From Thiogranum longum (GTDB taxonomy: Bacteria > Pseudomonadota > Gammaproteobacteria > DSM-19610): DNA of 64,000 bases. A model generated the notes under the pieces. That model was not told where the DNA came from, did not search any database, and saw only the letters and a list, made by a program, of their open reading frames with translations. Position numbers and translations under genes: made by a program. Location of the stretch: assembly GCF_004339085.1 (NCBI RefSeq), contig NZ_SMFX01000001.1:2646573-2710572 (forward strand), given 5' to 3'. Shown piece by piece: positions 57,606 to 64,000 of this stretch; the first letter of the stretch is position 1, and every line of letters starts with the position of its first letter.

Positions 57606-57634
57606 ATTTTCTAATATGCTTCTTTACTTGTCAA
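57606..57634 (-). promoter_or_regulatory. promoter of the small RNA candidate
   Basis: A perfect -35 TTGACA (57634-57629), 17 bp, and GAAAAT (57611-57606), which keeps the second A and last T of the -10 consensus. It points away from the ferredoxin stop at 57656. No coding start with a ribosome site follows. Confidence 0.55.
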
Positions 57635-57655
57635 CCCTCTTTTTGAAATATTTGC

Positions 57656-57964
57656 CTAGATCTTCAACCGCTCGACCACCCGCCCGTTCACCAGGTGCTC
57701 ATCGATGATTTCATCGATGTCCGACTGGTCGATATAGCTGTACCAGACGCCCTCGGGGTAAACGACCAGCACTGGCCCTTCACTGCAACGGTCCAGGCAA
57801 CCGGCGCTATTGACCCGGATCTTGCCTTTCCCGGCAATTCCCAGTTCTTTACTGCGCTTTTTGGCGTAATCGCGCAGGGCCTGGGCATTGAAACGCTGGC
57901 AACAGGCCGAGCCGTCCTCACGGAGATTGGTACAGAAAAAGACATGACGTTTGTAATAGGACAT
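57656..57964 (-). CDS. thioredoxin-like (2Fe-2S) ferredoxin
   Basis: A 102-residue protein of the thioredoxin-like 2Fe-2S ferredoxin family. The cluster cysteines are C11, C21 or C22, C56 and C60 in HVFFCTN, GSACCQRF and NSAGCLDRC. The end (GPVLVVYPEGVWYSYID) is typical. Probably a soluble one-electron carrier; the partner is unknown. It is divergent from the glcF-like gene, another FeS protein, with a 78-bp gap. Confidence 0.88.
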   Translation of the reverse strand: MSYYKRHVFFCTNLREDGSACCQRFNAQALRDYAKKRSKELGIAGKGKIRVNSAGCLDRCSEGPVLVVYPEGVWYSYIDQSDIDEIIDEHLVNGRVVERLKI

Positions 57965-58042
57965 GCGCGCACCTTAGCCGATCACGCAAAAAAAAAGCAA
58001 TGGTGCTTGTATCCCGCGACGAGTGCCGGTATTCCTGTATAT

Positions 58043-59251
58043 ATGGACGACCTCTCCGCGACAGACCGCTGTGTGAAGTGCGGTCTGTGCCTGCCGCACT
58101 GCCCGACTTTCACACTCACCGGCAATGAAGCCGACTCCCCGCGCGGGCGCATCAGCCTGATGCAGTGGCTGGAAGCATCACCGGAAATCTCCCAGGGGTT
58201 CCTGAACCATATCGACCGCTGCCTGCAATGTGGCGCCTGCGAGGCGATGTGCCCGTCCAAAGTACCGTTCGGCGCGTTGATGGATACCGCGCGGACCAGG
58301 CTTGCGCCGCAGCACCGGCAGGGATTCAGCAACAGACTGTTGGCCGGTATTGGCTCAAGGGTGCTGGCTTCGCCCCGCGCACTGCGGCTGGCCGGCCCGG
58401 TGCTGGGAGGTTACCGCCGCCTGGGGTTACCGGCCTTACTGGGAAAACTGCCGGGTACGGTGGGGCGGCTCAATCGTTTGCTGAGCCGCAAAACCGGTGC
58501 CGGGCACCGATTGGCACGGCCGGCCGGCAACCTGCCCCGCCTGCACCTGTTTCCCGGTTGCACCGGCCATGCGCTGGACCGGCAAACGCTTTACGATGCA
58601 CAACAGCTGTTGCGGGCACGGGGTTACGATGCCGTGATCAGCCGCGAAACGGCCTGTTGCGGGGCACTGCAGCAGCACATCGGACAAGCGGACAGGGCGG
58701 CCGCACTTGCCCGGCATAACCATACCGCGCTGGGCGATGATGAAGTGCCGGTGATCAGTATCGCCAGTGGCTGTGCAGCACATCTGCAAGGCTACGATGC
58801 GGTGGACACCCTTGACGCGTCCGCGCCCTTTTCATCGCGCGTCAGCGAAATCATGGCCTTCCTCGCGGAACAGGATGCGGCCACCGTGCGCTTCGACCCC
58901 TGCGAGGAACCGGTGGGCGTTTATGTGCCGTGCACCCAGCGTAATGCCTTGCGCCAGTCGCAAGCCCTGTTTGACGTTTTACGCTGGATTCCGGGACTGG
59001 AAACACGCCACATCAACCCGCAAGGCGGATGCTGCGGTGCAGCAGGCAGTTATATGGTGACCCAGCCGGCATTTTCCGATGCGCTGGGTGATGCGGTTGT
59101 GGAACGCATTATCGACAGCGCTGTGCGCACGCTGGTGACGACCAACATCGGCTGCTCGATTCAGCTGCAGGCACGACTGCGTGCGCGTGGCATCGAGGTG
59201 GAAGTCATCCACCCGGTGACGCTGCTGTTGAGGCAACTGCGCTCGCAATGA
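58043..59251 (+). CDS. (Fe-S)-binding oxidoreductase subunit, GlcF-like
   Basis: A 402-residue protein close in length to glycolate oxidase iron-sulfur subunit GlcF. It has two 4Fe-4S motifs (CVKCGLCLPHCP at 10-21 and CLQCGACEAMCP at 60-71) and two CCG domains (TACCGALQQHIG and GGCCGAAGSYM). It would take electrons from a flavoprotein dehydrogenase; no glcD or glcE is in the window, though the DUF3683 fusion 4 kb away is a related enzyme. The ATG at 58043 leaves a family-like start; no ribosome site is obvious. The last codons and the stop lie in a fragment of the dispersed repeat. Confidence 0.82.
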   Translation: MDDLSATDRCVKCGLCLPHCPTFTLTGNEADSPRGRISLMQWLEASPEISQGFLNHIDRCLQCGACEAMCPSKVPFGALMDTARTRLAPQHRQGFSNRLLAGIGSRVLASPRALRLAGPVLGGYRRLGLPALLGKLPGTVGRLNRLLSRKTGAGHRLARPAGNLPRLHLFPGCTGHALDRQTLYDAQQLLRARGYDAVISRETACCGALQQHIGQADRAAALARHNHTALGDDEVPVISIASGCAAHLQGYDAVDTLDASAPFSSRVSEIMAFLAEQDAATVRFDPCEEPVGVYVPCTQRNALRQSQALFDVLRWIPGLETRHINPQGGCCGAAGSYMVTQPAFSDALGDAVVERIIDSAVRTLVTTNIGCSIQLQARLRARGIEVEVIHPVTLLLRQLRSQ

Positions 59252-59253
59252 CG
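59237..59253. repeat. fragment of the CGTCATTGCG repeat at the glcF-like gene end
   Basis: CTGCGCTCGCAATGACG is identical to the right end of the 81-bp repeat. It supplies the last residues (LRSQ) and the TGA stop of the glcF-like gene. Confidence 0.75.
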
Positions 59254-59278
59254 GGAGGGTGTGTAATTAGGGTGGAGG

Positions 59279-60559
59279 TTAGCGGTTGATTGCGCGATGT
59301 CCGATATCGCGACGGCAGTACATACCTTCCCAGCTGATTTTGTCGACGGCCTGGTAGGCCCGGCGCTGCGCTTCGGCCACGTTGTCGCCGAGCGCACAGA
59401 CGCACAACACACGACCGCCTGCGGTCACGACCTTGTCACCGTCCAGCGCGGTGCCGGCATGAAAGACTTTCACACCTTCACCGAAGTCGCTGTCCAGACC
59501 GCGGATTTCATCACCCTTGCGGTAGCTGGCGGGATATCCCCCGGCGGCCAGCACAACACCGAGGCTGGCTCGCGGGTCCCAGTCGGCTGTCACGTTGTTG
59601 AGTTGGCCATCCAGCGCCGCCTCGCAGAGCGCCACCAGGTCGGATTGCAGGCGCAACATGATGGGCTGCGTCTCCGGGTCACCGAAGCGTACATTGTATT
59701 CCAGCACTTTCGGTGTACCGTCGGCCGCAATCATGATGCCTGCGTAGAGGAAACCCGTGTAGGGTTTGCCATCTGCCGCCATTCCCCGCACGGTAGGCAG
59801 GATGACTTCGTCCATGATGCGCCGGTGCATGGCTTCGTCGACGACCGGCGCCGGTGAATAGGCCCCCATACCACCGGTGTTGGGGCCGGTATCACCTTGG
59901 TCGCGCGCCTTGTGGTCCTGCGAGGTGGCCAGCGGTAACACCTGTTCACCGTCGACCATGACAATAAAGCTCGCCTCTTCACCGGTGAGGAATTCCTCGA
60001 TCACCACACGGTGACCGGCCTCACCGAATGCGTTACCCGCAAGCATGTCGCGGCAGGCAGCAATGGCCTCCTCCCCGGTCTGCGCGAGGATGACACCCTT
60101 GCCTGCCGCCAGCCCGTCGGCCTTGATGACAATGGGCGCACCCTTCGCCCTGACATAAGCGATCGCTTCATCGAGATCGGTGAAATTGCCGTAAGCCGCC
60201 GTCGGAATATTGTGGCGGGCGAGGAAATCCTTGGTGAACGCCTTGGAGCCTTCCAGTTCCGCCGCAGCCGCATCCGGGCCGAAGATACGCAGGCCGGCGT
60301 CACGAAAACGGTCGACCACACCGGCCACCAGCGGCACTTCCGGGCCGACGATGGTCAGGTCGATGCCTTCGCGCCGTGCAAAATCCAGCAACGCATCGAT
60401 GTCTTCCGCAGCAATGGCGACATTTTGCAAACCGGGTTCCTGCGCGGTACCGGCGTTACCTGGCGCGACAAACACGGTGTCCACCTGGTTCGACTGCGCC
60501 GCCTTCCAGGCCAGCGCGTGTTCGCGGCCACCGCCACCGATGATCAGTACTTTTTTCAC
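59279..60559 (-). CDS. purD: phosphoribosylamine-glycine ligase
   Basis: A 426-residue ATP-grasp enzyme, second step of purine synthesis. VLIIGGGGREHALAWKAA at the start, the LEGSKAFTKDFLARHNIPTAAY region, GPNTGGMGAYSPAP and VLEYNVRFGDPETQP are all typical. It is downstream of purH on the same strand, as usual, but a 136-bp repeat lies between them. Confidence 0.96.
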   Translation of the reverse strand: MKKVLIIGGGGREHALAWKAAQSNQVDTVFVAPGNAGTAQEPGLQNVAIAAEDIDALLDFARREGIDLTIVGPEVPLVAGVVDRFRDAGLRIFGPDAAAAELEGSKAFTKDFLARHNIPTAAYGNFTDLDEAIAYVRAKGAPIVIKADGLAAGKGVILAQTGEEAIAACRDMLAGNAFGEAGHRVVIEEFLTGEEASFIVMVDGEQVLPLATSQDHKARDQGDTGPNTGGMGAYSPAPVVDEAMHRRIMDEVILPTVRGMAADGKPYTGFLYAGIMIAADGTPKVLEYNVRFGDPETQPIMLRLQSDLVALCEAALDGQLNNVTADWDPRASLGVVLAAGGYPASYRKGDEIRGLDSDFGEGVKVFHAGTALDGDKVVTAGGRVLCVCALGDNVAEAQRRAYQAVDKISWEGMYCRRDIGHRAINR

Positions 60560-60584
60560 TACCTGAGCAACCTCATGATCAATC

Positions 60585-60720
60585 CGTCATTGCGATGCCT
60601 TGACCCACAAGGGTAAGGTACCCGTAATGAAGCCCGTAGGGATTCTATGGGCGTAGCGCGGCAATCTTTTAAAGTCTGGTACCAGGCTGACGGAGATTGC
60701 CGCGCTGCGCTCGCAATGAC
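60585..60720. repeat. 136-bp inverted repeat with 55-bp insert (second long form)
   Basis: The same structure and length as the copy at 47892, with the 55-bp insert differing by a single base, while the outer arms and loop differ more. It fills nearly all of the gap between purH and purD, inside the operon. Confidence 0.9.
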
Positions 60721-60723
60721 AGG

Positions 60724-62286
60724 TTAGTGCCGGAAATGGCGCATGCCGGTAAACACCATGGCCATGCCGTGTTCGTTGGCGGCGGCGATAACCTCTTCAT
60801 CGCGCATGGAACCGCCGGGCTGGATCACGGCGATGATGCCGGCCTCGGCCGCCTGGTCGATACCGTCACGAAACGGGAAGAAGGCATCCGAGGCCATGAC
60901 CGAACCTTTTACCGTCAGACCGGCATGTTCAGCCTTGATACCGGCAATGCGCGCGCTGTTGATACGGCTCATCTGGCCGGCGCCGACACCGATCGTCATG
61001 TTGTCGTTGGCATAGACAATGGCGTTGGATTTCACAAACTTGGCAACACGCCAGGCAAACAGCAGGCTTTTCATCTCTTCATCATCCGGCGTGCGATCGG
61101 TCACTACGCGGGTGTCATTGAGTAACGCCAGGTCGGCATCCTGCACCAGCAGGCCACCATTAACCCGTTTGAAGTCGAGACGTGGTGCCGGCGTGGCAGG
61201 CCACTCGCCACAGCTCAGGACGCGCACGTTCTTCTTTTCCGCCAGCACCGGCAATGCGGCCTCGTCAACAGCAGGCGCCACGATGACTTCCACGAACTGG
61301 CGATCGACGATGGCCCGCGCCGTGTCGGCATCGAGTGTGCGGTTAAACGCAATAATTCCGCCAAAGGCCGATTCCGGGTCGGTCTTGTAGGCCCGGTCGT
61401 AGGCATCGAGCAGGTTTTCACCATAGGCCACACCACAGGGGTTGGCGTGCTTGACGATGACGCAGGCCGCACCTTCGTCGAACTGTTTGACACATTCCAG
61501 CGCGGCATCGGTATCGCCGACGTTGTTATAGGAGAGTTCCTTGCCCTGGATCTGTTTTGCCGTGGCAACACTGGCCCCGGACCCGGCATGCTCGACGAAA
61601 AATGCCGCTGACTGGTGCGGGTTCTCGCCGTAGCGCATGGTCTGCAGCTGGCGAAACTGCAGGCTGAGCGTCTGCGGGAAAGCACGCTTTTCACCGTCTT
61701 CACCCAGCGCGCCAAGGTAGTTGGCAATGGCACCGTCATAACGCGCCGTGTGCTCGAAGGTTTTTACCGCCAGCCGGAAACGGGTGGCGTCGCTCACTTC
61801 GCCGCCCCGGGCCGCCATCTCTTCCATCACACGCCCGTAATCGCCACTGTCGACAATCACGGTGACGGCGGCGTGATTCTTGGCAGCAGCACGAATCAAT
61901 GTCGGGCCGCCAATGTCGATGTTCTCGATCGCCGTGGGCAAATCACAATCCGGGTTGGCCACGGTCTGCTCGAAGGGATAGAGGTTGACCACCACCATAT
62001 CGATGGGGCCGATTCCGTGTTCCTGCATGACAGCGTCATCCGTACCGCGCCGGCCGAGAATGCCACCATGAATTTTCGGGTGCAGGGTTTTGACACGCCC
62101 GGCCATCATTTCCGGGAAGCCGGTGTAGTCCGACACCTCGATCACCGGTACACCACGCTCTGCCAGTAAACTGGCCGTACCACCGGTCGACAGAATTTCG
62201 ACGCCCGCCTGGTGCAATTGCTGTGCAAACTCAACGATGCCGGTTTTGTCCGACACACTGATCAGCGCGCGCTGAATGACTGCCAT
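60724..62286 (-). CDS. purH: bifunctional AICAR transformylase/IMP cyclohydrolase
   Basis: A 520-residue enzyme for the last two steps of IMP synthesis. The N-terminal MGS-like IMP cyclohydrolase domain (1 to about 190) has [16 protein letters not shown] and [10 protein letters not shown]. The transformylase domain has [13 protein letters not shown], the KHANPCGVA loop with the catalytic Lys-His pair, and [13 protein letters not shown]-like [12 protein letters not shown]. It follows fis by 9 bp; dusB-fis-purH-purD is the same order as in Pseudomonas. Confidence 0.96.
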   Translation of the reverse strand: MAVIQRALISVSDKTGIVEFAQQLHQAGVEILSTGGTASLLAERGVPVIEVSDYTGFPEMMAGRVKTLHPKIHGGILGRRGTDDAVMQEHGIGPIDMVVVNLYPFEQTVANPDCDLPTAIENIDIGGPTLIRAAAKNHAAVTVIVDSGDYGRVMEEMAARGGEVSDATRFRLAVKTFEHTARYDGAIANYLGALGEDGEKRAFPQTLSLQFRQLQTMRYGENPHQSAAFFVEHAGSGASVATAKQIQGKELSYNNVGDTDAALECVKQFDEGAACVIVKHANPCGVAYGENLLDAYDRAYKTDPESAFGGIIAFNRTLDADTARAIVDRQFVEVIVAPAVDEAALPVLAEKKNVRVLSCGEWPATPAPRLDFKRVNGGLLVQDADLALLNDTRVVTDRTPDDEEMKSLLFAWRVAKFVKSNAIVYANDNMTIGVGAGQMSRINSARIAGIKAEHAGLTVKGSVMASDAFFPFRDGIDQAAEAGIIAVIQPGGSMRDEEVIAAANEHGMAMVFTGMRHFRH

Positions 62287-62295
62287 GATGTATTC

Positions 62296-62586
62296 CTAGA
62301 GTAAGCCGTACAATTTCAATTTCTTGCGCAGGGTACTGCGGTTGATCCCCAGCACCTCGGCTGCACGCGTCTGGTTACTGCGCACCTGCTGCATAACGCT
62401 TTCCAGCATGGCTTGCTCGACCTGGCCAATGACCATGTCGTAAATCCCTTCGGCATCGTGTCCGTCGAGATCCTTGAAGTAGATTTCCAGTGCGGATTGC
62501 ACGCAGGCACGCAACGGCTGGCTGCGACGCTCGCGTGTTGGCAGCGACGCAGCAACGGCCGCGCCTTCGCGGATCACGGCACTCAT
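62296..62586 (-). CDS. fis: DNA-binding protein Fis
   Basis: A 96-residue nucleoid protein that bends DNA and activates rRNA promoters. The helix-turn-helix is at the C-terminus (RAAEVLGINRSTLRKKLKLYGLL), and the LRACVQSALEIYFKDLDG part matches the dimer core. The ATG overlaps the dusB stop by four bases, the conserved dusB-fis operon. Confidence 0.96.
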   Translation of the reverse strand: MSAVIREGAAVAASLPTRERRSQPLRACVQSALEIYFKDLDGHDAEGIYDMVIGQVEQAMLESVMQQVRSNQTRAAEVLGINRSTLRKKLKLYGLL

Positions 62587-63569
62587 GCCGCAAGCTCCTG
62601 CTTTTCTGCCAGCCGGTCGAAAAAGGCGTGCGTCTTGCGCAGTTGCTCGTCGAGCGACTCGACGCGGTTGATTGATGCCCTGAATGCGGCACCACCCGGC
62701 TGCCGTTTGCTGTACCAGGCAATATGTTTACGTGCCACACGCACGCCGGTGTACTCCCCGTAAAATGCATATAAATTATTGAGATGCTCTATCATGACAG
62801 CACGTATTTCCTCCACCCCGGGCGCTTCCAACACTTCACCCGTCAGCAAAAAATGTTCAACTTCACGAAAGATCCACGGACGTCCCTGTGCCGCGCGGCC
62901 AATCATGACTGCATCCGCGCCGGTGTACTCCAGTATCTTCCTGGCTTTTTGCGGGCTGTCGATATCGCCGTTGGCGATAACCGGCAGTCCGGTTTGCTGC
63001 TTGACGCAACGAATGGTGTCGTACTCCGCTTCACCGGAATAACCACAGGCGCGGGTGCGGCCATGCACGGCAAGCGACTGAATACCGGCCTGTTCTGCGA
63101 TCTTCGCAATGCTCAGTGCATTACGGTTCTCCGGCTCCCAGCCGGTACGGATTTTCAGCGTGACCGGCACGTTGACGGCCGCGACCACCGCATCGAGAAT
63201 CCGCGCTACCAGGTCTTCCTGCTGCAACAGCGCAGAGCCGGCCATGACATTGCAGACTTTTTTCGCCGGGCAGCCCATGTTGATGTCGATGATCTGCGCA
63301 CCGCGTTCAACATTGAAGCGTGCCGCGTTAGCCATCAACTGTGGGTCGGCGCCGGCTATCTGGACAATGCGCGGTTCGACCTCGCCACTGTGATCCATTC
63401 GCCGCAGCGTTTGTTTGCTGCCCCACAACGCCGAATTGGCCGATACCATTTCAGAAACCGCCATACCCGCGCCGAGTTTTTTACACAGTTGGCGGAAGGG
63501 CCGATCTGTTACTCCCGCCATGGGCGCCAGCACTAACGGGTTACGCAACTTGTACGGACCAATCTGCAT
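62583..63569 (-). CDS. dusB: tRNA-dihydrouridine synthase B
   Basis: A 328-residue FMN enzyme that reduces uridine in the tRNA D-loop. The active C100 is in INMGCPAKKV; the FMN phosphate site is in the ADAVMIGRAAQGRPWIF region. The ATG at 63569 gives the family start MQIGPYKLRNPLVLAPMAG; longer starts to 63617 add unrelated residues. It precedes fis. Confidence 0.95.
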   Translation of the reverse strand: MQIGPYKLRNPLVLAPMAGVTDRPFRQLCKKLGAGMAVSEMVSANSALWGSKQTLRRMDHSGEVEPRIVQIAGADPQLMANAARFNVERGAQIIDINMGCPAKKVCNVMAGSALLQQEDLVARILDAVVAAVNVPVTLKIRTGWEPENRNALSIAKIAEQAGIQSLAVHGRTRACGYSGEAEYDTIRCVKQQTGLPVIANGDIDSPQKARKILEYTGADAVMIGRAAQGRPWIFREVEHFLLTGEVLEAPGVEEIRAVMIEHLNNLYAFYGEYTGVRVARKHIAWYSKRQPGGAAFRASINRVESLDEQLRKTHAFFDRLAEKQELAA

Positions 63570-63617
63570 ACAGCGCACGTGCTCCTTGATGACGGTTTTC
63601 AGCGAAAGGGCTGCCAA

Positions 63618-63826
63618 TCATACGCGCACTTTTCAACGGGGAAAAGCACTGAAATGATTTTTTTGAGGTGGCCCGAAAATTGCCGGAACCCCTATTTTTA
63701 AGCGATTTGCTGGGAGTCAAGTCTTGACAGGCGGATTAAAGGATGTATTTAACGGACAAGTATTGACTTACACGTCATTGCCGCGCTGCGCTCGCAATGA
63801 TGACGGGGGAATGAATAATGTCTTGT
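63618..63826. other. spacer between dusB and the DUF3426 gene
   Basis: About 200 bp without genes. It should hold the dusB-fis promoter (a TTGACT on the minus strand at 63720-63715 is a candidate -35, the -10 is unclear). A right-arm fragment of the dispersed repeat lies at 63776-63803. Confidence 0.5.
63776..63803. repeat. right-arm fragment of the CGTCATTGCG repeat
   Basis: ATTGCCGCGCTGCGCTCGCAATGA matches the right arm of the 81-bp copy at 33271; the left arm and loop are missing. Confidence 0.75.
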
Positions 63827-64000
63827 CTAGAGAAAATCGAACTGGAACGACACGGCGCGGTTACCCGGGTCTATAATCTCCAGCATCACGCGTGTCTGCT
63901 GCCCCGGCGCCATACCTCGCGAGGGATCAACTTCCTTAAGGTATTCATCCGGTAAAAACCGGCGCACGGCAACCGGGGTACCGGAAACATCGGAAAAGGC
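63827..64000 (-). CDS. DUF3426 domain-containing protein, C-terminal part
   Basis: The last 57 residues of a gene that runs off the window. AFSDVSGTPVAVRRFLPDEYL, then GMAPGQQTRVMLEIIDPG and the ending FQFDFL match the C-terminal beta-sandwich of DUF3426 (zinc-ribbon 'MJ0042' proteins). In Pseudomonas the same gene stands between prmA and dusB. The N-terminal zinc ribbon and membrane helix are not in view. Confidence 0.75.
   Translation of the reverse strand, partial: AFSDVSGTPVAVRRFLPDEYLKEVDPSRGMAPGQQTRVMLEIIDPGNRAVSFQFDFL

Noticed and set aside
33271-63803. CRISPR array suggested by recurring repeats
   Set aside because: The repeats are inverted, kilobases apart and without regular spacers; no cas gene is present.

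Overview
The window is a continuous stretch of a gammaproteobacterial chromosome. Evidence includes LptD/SurA outer-membrane biogenesis, a 6S RNA between zapA and fau, the ygfB-pepP-ubiH-ubiI ubiquinone cluster, the dusB-fis-purH-purD cluster, and an amgK-murU pair divergent from lptD as in Pseudomonas. Most genes are moderately GC-rich housekeeping genes. The order is uncertain; the gene content would suit a purple-sulfur or sulfur-oxidiser-like lineage, but this is a weak inference.

Layout. 1-3.8 kb: the end of an NtrC-type regulator, argE, argA and cpdA. 3.8-7.9 kb (minus): an AstE/aspartoacylase-like hydrolase, a GCS2-type ligase, murU and amgK. 8.1-17.7 kb (plus): lptD-surA-pdxA, an inserted Kef-type antiporter, rsmA, two small hypothetical genes on the opposite strand, then apaG-apaH. 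17.7-24.1 kb (minus): folA-thyA-lgt-rlmI and a GT39/VTT/GT2 lipid-linked sugar cluster. 24.1-27.4 kb (plus): a DUF255 protein, an aspartic protease and a DUF4124 protein. 27.4-34.8 kb (minus): a GNAT protein, a PfkB kinase, dgkA and the whole glycine cleavage operon (gcvT, gcvH, gcvPA, gcvPB) with tpx inside it, headed by a sigma70 promoter and a tandem glycine riboswitch. 34.8-36.4 kb is an accessory patch: an AT-rich promoter, a 'mobile mystery' A/B pair (HTH plus Fic) and gene remnants on both sides. 36.4-41.5 kb (minus): a MOSC protein, ubiI, ubiH, pepP and ygfB. 41.5-45.6 kb (plus): a TIGR02449 gene, zapA, 6S RNA, fau, an EVE protein and an acyltransferase-3/SGNH protein. 45.6-50.2 kb: ilvA (minus), rpiA, a DUF2235 protein, a HigBA-like toxin-antitoxin pair and a conserved small protein. 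50.2-57.4 kb (minus): a giant GlcD-GlcF-like fusion, a WD40 lipoprotein, a porin, then rplM-rpsI-tRNA-Gln. 57.5-64 kb: a candidate small RNA, a 2Fe-2S ferredoxin, a glcF-like gene, purD, purH, fis, dusB and the end of a DUF3426 gene.

The most interesting unexplained structure is at about 57,498-57,600 on the minus strand. A TTGACA-type promoter and a strong intrinsic terminator enclose about 100 nt that fold into three hairpins. One loop is a run of C and another shows UCCUCC, the complement of Shine-Dalgarno sequences. This looks like an undescribed trans-acting sRNA. Also notable is a dispersed inverted repeat beginning CGTCATTGCG. It occurs as an 81-bp form, and as a 136-bp form carrying the same 55-bp structured insert in two distant copies. 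Copies lie inside the gcv and pur operons, and a fragment supplies the stop codon of glcF.
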